NCBI GenBank assembly: GCA_964225175.1
Contig: CAXQNK010000137.1
Coordinates: 1-33,620, forward strand
DNA from: WTJD01 sp964225175
GTDB taxonomy: Bacteria; Pseudomonadota; Gammaproteobacteria; Xanthomonadales; SZUA-36
Reading direction: 5' to 3'
DNA length: 33,620 bases
Shown here: positions 8,032-16,369 of the stretch, piece after piece
How positions within the stretch are numbered: the stretch's first letter is position 1
Layout: every line of letters starts with the position of its first letter
Program-made: the position numbers and the translations under genes
The notes under the pieces: generated by a model
Told to the model about the DNA's origin: nothing
Seen by the model: the letters and a program-made list of their open reading frames with translations, nothing else
Databases searched by the model: none

Positions 8032-10974
8032 ATGAAGAACCGCCTCTTGAAACCTTACGGCCATTATCTGCTCCCCGTGATGGTCATGACCCTGGCTCTG
8101 CTGTGCCCTCGGGTGCATGCACAACCCCTGGCCGTGCTGGAGCAGGAGTATTTTGTACGTCAGAATGCGGATCAGCCTCTGGTGATCCGAATCACCCCTT
8201 TCGAGGGGGCATTTACTGCACACATCAGCGACAAAGAAGGCCGGATGATTCACGAGGCGAGCCTGCAGGGCAATCGGAATTTCCCGGTATTCATCTTCAT
8301 TGACGCCCACGAAAAATCACGTCAGCTCGATATTCGAATCAAGGCGCCATGGCGCACGCGGGCCACCCAATTTGATCTTGAATACAATCGCCTGGACGTG
8401 CGCGATGACCTCAGCACGCGCCTGTCCCTCGCCTATCAGTCCCTGTCTCTCGGGCAAGCCTTGCTGACGTCGAGAACAGCGGCCAATTGGTCCGTACGCG
8501 TCAATCTGTTATTGCAGGCGGCCCGAGCATTCGGCGGTTTGGGTATGGAGGAAATGCGGCTGTGGTCTCAACTCAGCGCTGCCTACCTGGCACACCACGA
8601 ACTGGCAGACACGGCCATGGCTCAAGATCTCGTGTCTGAAGTCATCGCTGTCAGTCGGCGTTCGGGGCGTGCCCGGATGGAGTTGGCATCTTTGACCCTG
8701 CAGGCAGATATCCTGCTCGCGCAGCCTGGTGAATTTGCTGCTGCAACCGAGGCCCTGCAGGATGTGGAGCGCCTGGCCGGTGTGCTCGGCGCTGTCTACG
8801 AGCGCGCGTTCGCCCGGTTTTTGCTGGGTACGGCCATGGCGGAACAGGAGCGCAACGAGGAGGCGCTGGTTCAGTACGAATCGGCCTTGCAGATCGCTGA
8901 GCAGCGCGGCGCGAGCGAACTGGTCACCGACATTCGGCAGCAGATGGTCGAAATGCATGAACGCCTGGGCGACCTGGTGAGCAAGGAGGCCGCTCTGGAT
9001 AGCGTGGTCAGTGAGTTGAGTGTCAGTAGCGCCCAGGATGAATTGGTACGGAATCTGCTTCAGCAAGGAGCGCTTTACCTTGAACTGTCCCGCTACCCAA
9101 GTGCCATCGAGGCGTTGCGCAACGCCCTCACGGTCGATGCGGGAAGCCTGATCGAGGCGCAGGCGTCAATCATGTTGGGGGAGGCGCTATACGCCACAGG
9201 CCGATTCGATGACGCGCAGACAGTGCTGGAGGCTGGGTTAGCCGGTACAGAGCCTGGCCGCTTCCGTCGTCCCAATCCACTGCTGCCGCTGGAGCAAGGC
9301 TTACGCCTGCTCGCCAATACACTTCGTGCCCAGGGAGAGTTGAAGGCAGTCCGGTCGGTTCGTTCGGCTCAGTTGGCTTACGTTGACAAGCCCAGCCAGC
9401 GAGGGCTCTGGTACTTTGAAGCCGTGCTCGACAGTCTGGCCAGGGGGGAGTCCGGCGCAGCATGGCGGTACAGGTCCGAGGCGATGCCCATTTGGGCCGA
9501 GGCCCGACAGGATGGGCTCTCTGCCCTGGCGCACCTGCATTTGTGTGCCGGTGCGCCCTCCGGTCGAGAGGCTGAGTGCGCGCAGGGGGCATTGTCCCAA
9601 AGTCATGCGCGCGTTAGCGAATTCATGTCTCCAGCGGACCAGGCGTCAGCGGGGCTGGCGTGGGCTCGAAACCTACGCCGATTGGGGCTGGAGCGCGAGG
9701 CGGGGATGGTGCTGAACCAGACGCTCAGGCTCGTTCACTTTTACCACACCCGGTTGCGTGGTGCCCTGGGTGCCTGGTACTGGACTAAACGCTCTGAGTT
9801 ATTCACCCAGGCGCTGTCTGGCACCGGGAGTTCCAATGCGGCTGAGCTGTTTGCAGTGCTCGTGAGGATTCATGCCATAGAACGCACGGCGCCGAGTCCT
9901 GAAAACCTGGATCAATTACGTGGCGTGTTGGCTAGAGAGGGTGGCGCTCATGCCTCTGTGCTTGCTGCGCGCAACGCTTTCGAACAGGAGCAGGCCCGCT
10001 ATACAGAAATGGGGATCAGGCAGGCATTATCTGGCCTCGCGTCGGATTCGGCAGTCGTGGCGATGGTCCATGACGATGGACTGATGCGTGCCTGGATCGC
10101 CCGAAACAATGGCGTAATTACCAAGAGCTGGCCTGTGCAAGAACGGACGATACAAACACTTGAAGCTCTGCGCGGGGAAGCCTTTGGAAGCCGCAGCGAG
10201 GCGCGCAACAGGGCTGGCGAAGCGCTGTTGGGACCCATCGCTGATGCGCTTCCGGAAAAGGTGCTCTGGTACCCGATGGGCCCCCTCCTGGGGTTGGTGC
10301 CCGGCTCGTTGAGCATACAAGGCGCGCCCGAGTCTGGTCGCTGGCGCCTGGATGTCGTCCCCGACTTTCCCAATGTGGGCGCAATGGGTCGGGAACTGGC
10401 TGAAAAGGTTTTTGTTGCCGCGAACCCCGTGGACTGGTCATCCGATTATTTGCAGGCCATGCCGCTCGACCGGGAGACCGGCGCGGTCATCGAACACTTT
10501 GTTGGGCCAGGGCTCCACATCGTGCAGGGCAGCGCACTGTTGGAGGATGAATTTGCCGACATTCGCTTTGCTGAGGCCGAGCTGATTCATCTCTCGGTAC
10601 CCGCAAGGATTGATCTCGAGGATGAAGAGGCGTCTTACCTCGAGTTGTCGGAGCCTGGCAGAGCACAGGGCAGGGCGCGTTTGAGGCCTTCGGAAATCCG
10701 CGAGTTGCAGATCAATAATGCCGTGATCGTATTATCCCAGGCCAGTTGGCGCGGCCACCCTCGTTGGGATTTCGCCGCCCGTGTGCCCCTTGTAGATGAT
10801 TTGCTGGACGCAGGGGGGTCTGTTGTCATCGTGCCCGCTGCGCCGCTGGGCGCGCAGGCGGCCGCGGAATTTGCATCCACGGTCTATTCACAATGGGCAG
10901 AGCAGGGTTTGGCCAACGCCGTGCAACTCGCAGCCCGGGCGTCTCCCGTTCCTCTCCAGGTGTACCTCCGCTGA
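8032..10974 (+). CDS. Exported TPR-CHAT protein with substituted catalytic dyad
   Basis: A 980-residue protein. I choose ATG 8032 because it opens a good signal peptide (MKNRLLKPYGHYLLPVMVM, cleaved near VHA-QPL); the frame is open upstream to 7948 but adds no sensible leader. After an N-terminal beta-rich segment (about 30-125) come helical TPR-like repeats (about 130-570) and a C-terminal CHAT domain (about 690-980). CHAT domains are caspase-like Cys proteases with a His in a HxATHG motif and a Cys in LSACxTG. Here the His position is Pro857 (IHLSVPA) and the Cys position is Gln903 (VLSQASWRG), so proteolysis is not expected. Export of a CHAT protein is itself uncommon. It is divergent from the VWA/channel operon, which suggests a periplasmic partner. 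The stop is 4 bp from the convergent symporter stop. Confidence 0.85.
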   Translation: MKNRLLKPYGHYLLPVMVMTLALLCPRVHAQPLAVLEQEYFVRQNADQPLVIRITPFEGAFTAHISDKEGRMIHEASLQGNRNFPVFIFIDAHEKSRQLDIRIKAPWRTRATQFDLEYNRLDVRDDLSTRLSLAYQSLSLGQALLTSRTAANWSVRVNLLLQAARAFGGLGMEEMRLWSQLSAAYLAHHELADTAMAQDLVSEVIAVSRRSGRARMELASLTLQADILLAQPGEFAAATEALQDVERLAGVLGAVYERAFARFLLGTAMAEQERNEEALVQYESALQIAEQRGASELVTDIRQQMVEMHERLGDLVSKEAALDSVVSELSVSSAQDELVRNLLQQGALYLELSRYPSAIEALRNALTVDAGSLIEAQASIMLGEALYATGRFDDAQTVLEAGLAGTEPGRFRRPNPLLPLEQGLRLLANTLRAQGELKAVRSVRSAQLAYVDKPSQRGLWYFEAVLDSLARGESGAAWRYRSEAMPIWAEARQDGLSALAHLHLCAGAPSGREAECAQGALSQSHARVSEFMSPADQASAGLAWARNLRRLGLEREAGMVLNQTLRLVHFYHTRLRGALGAWYWTKRSELFTQALSGTGSSNAAELFAVLVRIHAIERTAPSPENLDQLRGVLAREGGAHASVLAARNAFEQEQARYTEMGIRQALSGLASDSAVVAMVHDDGLMRAWIARNNGVITKSWPVQERTIQTLEALRGEAFGSRSEARNRAGEALLGPIADALPEKVLWYPMGPLLGLVPGSLSIQGAPESGRWRLDVVPDFPNVGAMGRELAEKVFVAANPVDWSSDYLQAMPLDRETGAVIEHFVGPGLHIVQGSALLEDEFADIRFAEAELIHLSVPARIDLEDEEASYLELSEPGRAQGRARLRPSEIRELQINNAVIVLSQASWRGHPRWDFAARVPLVDDLLDAGGSVVIVPAAPLGAQAAAEFASTVYSQWAEQGLANAVQLAARASPVPLQVYLR

Positions 10975-10978
10975 GCAT

Positions 10979-12304
10979 TCAGCGCACCTTGATGCGGTCT
11001 CCGTCTCCGCTGAGGTCAACGGACATCAATTGACCCTCAGACTGGGCCACCACCATGCAGACGGTGGCATCCCCGGTGACGTTGCAGGTGGTTCGCAGCA
11101 TATCAAGGATGCGGTCGACACCCAGAATCAGGGCGATGCCCTGCGCCGGCACATTAACAGCTTCGAGAATGACCACGAGCATGATGATGCCAGCACCAGG
11201 CACGGCAGGTGTACCGATCGATGCAAGGACCGCGGTCAGGATAATGGTGAGTTGTTGTGCGACTGAGAGGTCCATACCCAGCGTTTGCGCGATAAACACC
11301 GCGGCCACCGCCTGATACAGCGCTGTTCCGTCCATATTGATCGTCGCGCCGAGTGGGAGTACAAAGGAAGACATTTCTTCCGAGGCACCGAGTTTTTCCT
11401 CGCACCGCTCCATGGTCACGGGCAGCGTCGCGCCGCTCGAGCTGGTGGAAAACGCCACCAGCTGCGCTGGCGCAATACCGCTGTAGAAGTGCTTGAAGCT
11501 GAGGGGTGTCCAGAAACGAAGCAGTGTGCCGTAGGTCAGACCGACATGTAGCAGCAAGCCCATGATGACCGTCAGCATGTAAAAGCCCAGCGCCCCTATT
11601 AACTGCAGAACCTGTCCGGGATGATCGCCCGTTACAGAGGTGATCGTTCCAGCCAGCAGTGCGAATACGCCAATGGGCGCCATCACCATGATGAGATCGA
11701 CCAGGCGGATTACGACGTTGGACAAACTGTCAAAGACATCAAGCAAAGGCCTGGATTTGTTGTCGGGCAGTTGAATCAGGCCGATGCCGAACAGGATAGC
11801 TACAAAGACCACTTGCAGCATGTTGCGGTTGTTTGATGCGGAATCGAAAAAATTGGTGGGCACGATGTCTACAATCATTTGCAGCGGTCCGCGTTCCCGC
11901 ATGAGATTTGCCGCGTTGTCGCCCGTCTCAGCGGCGGTGCCGTATTCGGCCTGCAGAGTGGCCCGGGTCGCCTCCGGCACGCTATGTCCCGGTTTGATGA
12001 GATTGACCAGCGCCAGCCCGATCGTGACCGAAATGACGGTGGTCATGACGTAGATGCCAATGGTTTTTCCGCCAATGCGCGAGAGACGACTCAGGTCGCG
12101 CAGTGACGCAACGCCGGTGATCAGGGAGCCGAGCACCAGGGGTATGGCGATCAACTTCAGAAGGTTAAGGAAAATGGTGCCCCAGGGCGCAATCCAGTCC
12201 GCCGTGAATTTGCCCCAGCCGGCCGTTGCGGCAATCACGCCGTAAATCAGGCCTGCGATCAGGCCAATAATAATTTTCCAGTGAAGTTTCTTGTACCAGG
12301 GCAT
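10979..12304 (-). CDS. Dicarboxylate/amino acid:cation symporter (DAACS family)
   Basis: A 441-residue multi-spanning inner-membrane transporter of the GltP/DctA type, which takes up glutamate, aspartate or C4-dicarboxylates with Na+ or H+. The family hallmarks are present: the serine-rich hairpin FSTSSSGATLPVT, the NMDGTALY motif in helix 7, and a helix-8 stretch with RILDMLRTTCNVTGDA that holds the substrate-binding Arg/Asp/Thr residues. I use ATG 12304 (MPWYKKLHWKI), preceded by AGGA at 6 nt spacing; the frame is open upstream to 12418, but that extension has no family character. Its C-terminus meets the CHAT gene tail to tail. The nearby D-Glu-type operon makes an acidic amino acid a plausible substrate, but the exact one cannot be read from sequence. 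Confidence 0.93.
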   Translation of the reverse strand: MPWYKKLHWKIIIGLIAGLIYGVIAATAGWGKFTADWIAPWGTIFLNLLKLIAIPLVLGSLITGVASLRDLSRLSRIGGKTIGIYVMTTVISVTIGLALVNLIKPGHSVPEATRATLQAEYGTAAETGDNAANLMRERGPLQMIVDIVPTNFFDSASNNRNMLQVVFVAILFGIGLIQLPDNKSRPLLDVFDSLSNVVIRLVDLIMVMAPIGVFALLAGTITSVTGDHPGQVLQLIGALGFYMLTVIMGLLLHVGLTYGTLLRFWTPLSFKHFYSGIAPAQLVAFSTSSSGATLPVTMERCEEKLGASEEMSSFVLPLGATINMDGTALYQAVAAVFIAQTLGMDLSVAQQLTIILTAVLASIGTPAVPGAGIIMLVVILEAVNVPAQGIALILGVDRILDMLRTTCNVTGDATVCMVVAQSEGQLMSVDLSGDGDRIKVR

Positions 12305-12439
12305 GTGGAATCCTGTTGCGGTTTTTCGGGCAGGAAGCCAAGTTAACAAAATACAAGGCCGGTGACGAGGACATGCTGACTGCGCGGGTGGTGAACTGAT
12401 ACCCTGAGAGCGGTCCATACGATACCTGCCGCCGACGTA

Positions 12440-13042
12440 ATGAACCCGAAACTGTTGGTCATTGTTCTCGTTGCTCTGCTGGTGATCCTGGCGGAGCGCT
12501 GGGTTGGCTCAGCGCGCGTTCACCCCCCCGGCATCCTGGTGCCTGAAGCACCGACCCAGCAGCCCGCGGGTCATTCCGTGTTCGGTTTCAATGACCACGT
12601 GCTGACCCGCAGGGCAAAGATATCGCTGCGTGCCCGGGTGTTGTCTACTGAGCGATACTGGCTCGATCGGGGGTCCCGCCTCTCGCCGGTTGATCTTGCG
12701 CTGGGCTGGGGCGCCATGTCTGACCAGGCTGTGCTGGAGAGGATTTCCGTGACGCAGGGCGGCCGCTGGTACTTTACCCGCTACGAATTGCCTGCGCCCG
12801 TGTCGGATCAGGACATCATTCTGAACAGCAGCAACATGCACATGATCCCGTCTCGTCCATACGTGGAGAAGAAACTGAAGAAACTGCGGCGCGGCGACCT
12901 GGTCGAGTTGCACGGTTACCTGGTCGACGTCGATCACGCATCTGGCTGGCATTGGCGCACGTCCCTGAGTCGCTCAGACACAGGGAACGGTTCATGCGAG
13001 ATTTTCTACGTGGAGGAGATTCGAGTCAGCGACCGATTCTGA
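12440..13042 (+). CDS. Conserved-looking membrane-anchored or secreted hypothetical protein
   Basis: A 200-residue protein starting MNPKLLVIVLVALLVILAE, a signal anchor or signal peptide (about 4-19), followed by a periplasmic domain. The middle (about 50-115) contains TRRAKISLRARVLSTERYW and DLALGWGAMSD, and the C-terminus has GDLVELHGYLVDVD (155-168) and a SRSDTGNGSCEIFYVEEI block (about 176-193) that looks like a small beta domain. I recall similar DTGxGxCE endings in uncharacterised secreted proteins but cannot give a family name. It diverges from the symporter (135 bp between) and converges with the aminotransferase (23 bp between stops). No function is assigned. Confidence 0.75.
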   Translation: MNPKLLVIVLVALLVILAERWVGSARVHPPGILVPEAPTQQPAGHSVFGFNDHVLTRRAKISLRARVLSTERYWLDRGSRLSPVDLALGWGAMSDQAVLERISVTQGGRWYFTRYELPAPVSDQDIILNSSNMHMIPSRPYVEKKLKKLRRGDLVELHGYLVDVDHASGWHWRTSLSRSDTGNGSCEIFYVEEIRVSDRF

Positions 13043-13065
13043 TTGCCCCGTTTACGATTTACGCA

Positions 13066-14268
13066 TCAGGAAGCGATGATATCGGTGAGTGCGCTGACGA
13101 AATAGTCCATATTCCCTGCGTTAAAAGAGGCGATGTTGATGCGCGAGGACGAGACGGTGTAGATCGAGTACTCGTCACTCAGACGCTGAACCTGCTCCGG
13201 GCTTAAACCCAGGAACGAGAACATGCCCGACTGCCTGGCCAGGAAAGAGAAGTCGCGACCCGCGGACGCCGCGTTCAGTTTGACCGCGAGGTCACGCCGA
13301 AGTTGGTTGATGCGCTCGCGCATCTCCCGGACTTCACCGCGCCACATGGCAGAGAGCTCATCGGAATTCAGGATAATGTCGATGACGGCCGGGCCATGGG
13401 CGGGGGGCATTGAATAATTTTTGCGCGACAGGTTGTTGACCACGCTAATGACATCACTGGTCTTGTGTGCTGATTCGGTCATTACGCTGATCGCGCCAAC
13501 ACGCTCACGGTACATGGCGAAATTCTTGGAGCAGGAACTGGCGACAATCAGTTCAGGGCAGCGTTCTGCCAGCAGCCGAACCAGCAGGGTGTCTTCCTCG
13601 ATGCCCGTTTCAAAGCCCATGTAGGCGATGTCCACCAGGGGTGTGCAGCCTCTCTCGGCCACCCGGTTAGCAATGTCCTCCCATTGGGCGGGTGTCGGAC
13701 TCACTCCGGAGGGGTTATGGCAGCAGGCATGAAACAGCACGACGTCCCGTTCGTTGACCTCCTCCAGACTTGACATCATGGCCTCGAAGCGCAACTCGCT
13801 GCACTCGGCATCGAAGTAGGGATACTCCCGCATACTGAGGCCCGCGGCAGGAAATATGGCCAGGTGATTGGCCCAGGTCGGTTGACTGGCCCACACCGTG
13901 CTGCCGGGTCGGGCAGCCTGGATAAGATCAGCTGCGAGCCGTAACGCGCCGGTTCCTCCCGGTGTCTGAATGGTGCGCACCCGGCCAGCTTCCAGCACAG
14001 GGTGATTTGCCCCGAACAAGAGTTCGCTCATCGCCTGGTTAAATCCGGGAACACCCGCGGGTCCAAGGTAGGTCTTGGTGATTTGGGTATCCAACAGAAG
14101 CTGTTCTGCCTTGAGCACGCTTGGCAGGATGGGCGTATCTCCCTGGGCATCGCGGTAGACCCCGACCCCCAGGTCGATTTTTTCCGGGTTGTCGTCCGCT
14201 TCGAAAGCGGCGATGACGCCCAGGATAGGATCCGGAGGTAAAGAATTAAGAGTGTTTAATAAGTTCAT
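13066..14268 (-). CDS. Aspartate/aromatic amino acid aminotransferase (class I, AspC/TyrB type)
   Basis: A 400-residue PLP enzyme, the usual length for this subgroup. Recognisable parts are the N-terminal PPDPILGV and IDLGVGVYRD, HACCHNPSG (180-188, PLP-contacting Asn185), VDIAYMGF (212-219, Asp213 and Tyr216), SSCSKNF (244-250, Lys248 forms the Schiff base) and the C-terminal SSSRINIASF (373-382, Arg376 for the substrate carboxylate). It exchanges amino groups between aspartate or aromatic amino acids and 2-oxoglutarate. The start ATG 14268 is 23 bp after the stop of the DgcA-like gene, so the two are probably one operon. In that setting it may process L-glutamate made by the upstream enzymes. 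AspC and TyrB cannot be told apart here. Confidence 0.93.
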   Translation of the reverse strand: MNLLNTLNSLPPDPILGVIAAFEADDNPEKIDLGVGVYRDAQGDTPILPSVLKAEQLLLDTQITKTYLGPAGVPGFNQAMSELLFGANHPVLEAGRVRTIQTPGGTGALRLAADLIQAARPGSTVWASQPTWANHLAIFPAAGLSMREYPYFDAECSELRFEAMMSSLEEVNERDVVLFHACCHNPSGVSPTPAQWEDIANRVAERGCTPLVDIAYMGFETGIEEDTLLVRLLAERCPELIVASSCSKNFAMYRERVGAISVMTESAHKTSDVISVVNNLSRKNYSMPPAHGPAVIDIILNSDELSAMWRGEVREMRERINQLRRDLAVKLNAASAGRDFSFLARQSGMFSFLGLSPEQVQRLSDEYSIYTVSSSRINIASFNAGNMDYFVSALTDIIAS

Positions 14269-14291
14269 GAAAGTTCTCTTCTTTTATATAT

Positions 14292-15269
14292 TCAACCCCA
14301 AAGCCGCGGATCAATATGGGTGACTTCGCCCGCGTTGTACTCGAGTCCATGGGGGTGATCAAAGCGGAGCAACAGAGGCCCGTCAATGTCCACAAAGTCA
14401 CACAGTTGGGCAATGACAAACGCAGGTGCCATACCGAGCGATGTGCCCACCATGTTACCGACCATCAGCTTGCAGCCCAGGGCGCGCGCTGCATGAGCAA
14501 GTTCCAGTGCCTCGGTGAGGCCCCCGGTTTTATCCAGCTTGATGTTGATCATGCCATAGCGACGCGCGACCGCGGCAAGATCTTCGCGGTCCTGGCAGGA
14601 CTCGTCAGCAGCCAGCAGCACCGGGGATTCGAAGTCTTCGAGGGCCTCATCAGCGCCGCGCGGCAGAGGTTGTTCGATCATCTCCAGTCCGAGTGACTGA
14701 CACTCGGAAAGGACGTCCTTGAGCAGCGAGAAATCCCAGCCCTGGTTGGCATCCACGACCAGTTGCGCATCGGGTCGGGCGCTGCGAATGGCTTGCAGCC
14801 GATCGAGGGGGCGATCGGCGTCGAGCTTTATTTTGAGTACGGGCGAGTCGGTCGCTGCCGCGGCTTTTGCGGCCATGGCCTCTGGAGTTGATTCCAGTCC
14901 GATGGTGAAGACGGTGGTTACAGGGTGAGGTGTGATCTCCGTCAAGGCCCATATGCTGCGACCACTGAGCTTGCACTCGAGGTCCCAAAGTGCGCAGTCC
15001 AGCGCGTTCCGGGCACCGCCAGCGGGTAAAAGTTTCTGTAACTCAAGACGGTCGCAACCGTTCTCGAGTTGGCATGCAACCGACTCAACAGCGGCCAGCA
15101 TCGTCTCGGGACTTTCACCGAGATAATGAACACCCTGTGCTTCTCCGCGCCCGACCTTGCCGTTGGCTTCCAGTTGCACGGCAAGCGTCGGTGAGCTGTC
15201 CCAGGCCTCACCCGCAATACGAAAAGTTTGCCTGAGTTTCCAATCTTCGATGCAGGCGCTGAGCTTCAT
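14292..15269 (-). CDS. dgcA: Enolase-superfamily dipeptide epimerase / N-acetyl-D-Glu racemase, DgcA-like
   Basis: A 325-residue enolase-superfamily enzyme of the muconate-lactonizing subgroup. The KxK motif LKIKLD has Lys146 and Lys148, the metal ligands are Asp173 (VVDANQGW), Glu199 (MIEQPLP) and Asp222 (AADES), and the opposite-face base is Lys244 (INIKLDKTGG). These features fit L-Ala-D/L-Glu epimerases and the related DgcA, which racemises N-acetyl-D-glutamate to the L form. The gene overlaps the DUF1611 gene by 4 bp (ATGA). In marine bacteria the DUF1611 protein DgcN acetylates D-Glu and DgcA racemises the product, so the pairing favours DgcA over a peptide epimerase. The symbol rests on this context, and peptide epimerase remains possible. 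Confidence 0.8.
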   Translation of the reverse strand: MKLSACIEDWKLRQTFRIAGEAWDSSPTLAVQLEANGKVGRGEAQGVHYLGESPETMLAAVESVACQLENGCDRLELQKLLPAGGARNALDCALWDLECKLSGRSIWALTEITPHPVTTVFTIGLESTPEAMAAKAAAATDSPVLKIKLDADRPLDRLQAIRSARPDAQLVVDANQGWDFSLLKDVLSECQSLGLEMIEQPLPRGADEALEDFESPVLLAADESCQDREDLAAVARRYGMINIKLDKTGGLTEALELAHAARALGCKLMVGNMVGTSLGMAPAFVIAQLCDFVDIDGPLLLRFDHPHGLEYNAGEVTHIDPRLWG

Positions 15270-16315
15270 TGGCGTGGCTCGGGGAATTCTTTGAGCAGTC
15301 GGTCTACGATTGCCTCAGCGCCATCCCGCATCACGTCCACGCAGGGAAGCCCGGTTCTCTCCGCGGTCTCGGCGAGGTATCGGGACCGTTCGGTTTCCTC
15401 GAGTCCGGAGCAGTTCATGCTTACGCCAACGCAGCGTATGCCCCTGTTAACGCGTTTGCCGAGTTCGATATGCAACGCAATACAGGCTTCCAGGGTGGGC
15501 GTTTCAAAAGCTTCCCAGCCTGACAGCTTTGTCCGAGCCGGCTCATGAGCGACCACAAATGCATCCGGTTGAGCGCCGTGCAGCAGGCTCAGGCTGATGC
15601 CTGAATAGGCTGGGTGAAACAGGCTGCCCTGGCCTTCGATGACATCCCAGTGATTTTCCGCACGAGCCGGGGTGAGGTGTTCGACCGCACCCGCCGCGAA
15701 ATCTGCAATGACGGCATCCAGCGGGATGCCTTCACCAGAAATCATGATCCCGGTCTGCCCGGTAGCGCGAAAAGTGGTGTCGAACCCTGCGGCGCGCATG
15801 GCGCGATGCAGGGCGAGTGCGGTGTACTTTTTTCCCACCGCGCAATCGGTGCCAACGCACAGCAGGCGCCGGCCTGACCTTCGCAGTCCGGTCGCTATCG
15901 GCAATTGAGCTGGCGGTACGCGGACATCTACCAGCCGGACGCCGCTCTTTTGGGCGGCTGCGAGCAGCTCCTCGTTATCGATCAGCCGCTGGTGAAGGCC
16001 GCTCACCACGTCGAGGCCGAGCTCCGCCGCCTGAGCCAGCACCTGCCACCAATGGTCCGGAATCTGACCGCCAGCGGGTGCGACCCCCACGACGAGGCTT
16101 GCCGCTCCAGCGGCAACGGCGGCCTCCAGCGTCAGTTCAGGGACACCAAGGTCTGTGCCGCAGCCAGGCAAACGGAACTGTCCGATGACCCGCTCCGGGC
16201 ACCAGTGGACCAGCCCGAAGCCGGTTTTCGCATAGGTGGGGTCCGGCACGTCCCCAATCAGAACCAGGTAGGGCGCCCTGATGTCCAGGCGAGTCAACAT
16301 GGACCCTTCGTTCAT
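15266..16315 (-). CDS. dgcN: DUF1611 protein, D-glutamate N-acetyltransferase DgcN-like
   Basis: About 349 residues from ATG 16315, which has AGGGG 9 nt upstream; TTG 16321 and ATG 16300 are alternative starts. It has the two-domain DUF1611 layout: an N-terminal Rossmann-like part beginning LTRLDIRAPYLVLIGD with a conserved TGFGLVHW segment, and a C-terminal P-loop part with the nucleotide-binding-like motif GTDCAVGKKYT and further family motifs (RATGQTGIMI, VIEGQGSLFHP, SMNCSGL). Members were long annotated as NAD-dependent epimerases; DgcN from marine bacteria was shown to acetylate D-glutamate. The 4-bp overlap with the DgcA-like gene and the aminotransferase behind it support a D-Glu to L-Glu route. 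A separate N-acetylglutamate deacylase would be needed and is not in the window. Confidence 0.82.
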   Translation of the reverse strand: MNEGSMLTRLDIRAPYLVLIGDVPDPTYAKTGFGLVHWCPERVIGQFRLPGCGTDLGVPELTLEAAVAAGAASLVVGVAPAGGQIPDHWWQVLAQAAELGLDVVSGLHQRLIDNEELLAAAQKSGVRLVDVRVPPAQLPIATGLRRSGRRLLCVGTDCAVGKKYTALALHRAMRAAGFDTTFRATGQTGIMISGEGIPLDAVIADFAAGAVEHLTPARAENHWDVIEGQGSLFHPAYSGISLSLLHGAQPDAFVVAHEPARTKLSGWEAFETPTLEACIALHIELGKRVNRGIRCVGVSMNCSGLEETERSRYLAETAERTGLPCVDVMRDGAEAIVDRLLKEFPEPRQ

Positions 16316-16369
16316 GTGCAAGGGCCCCTGCGTGGCGGGTGCATGCGGGCGTGCCTGGATAGCATCGGA

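Noticed and set aside
12509..12952. 147-codon minus-strand frame
   Set aside because: Mirror of the plus-strand secreted protein gene, which has a clear membrane leader and proper spacing.
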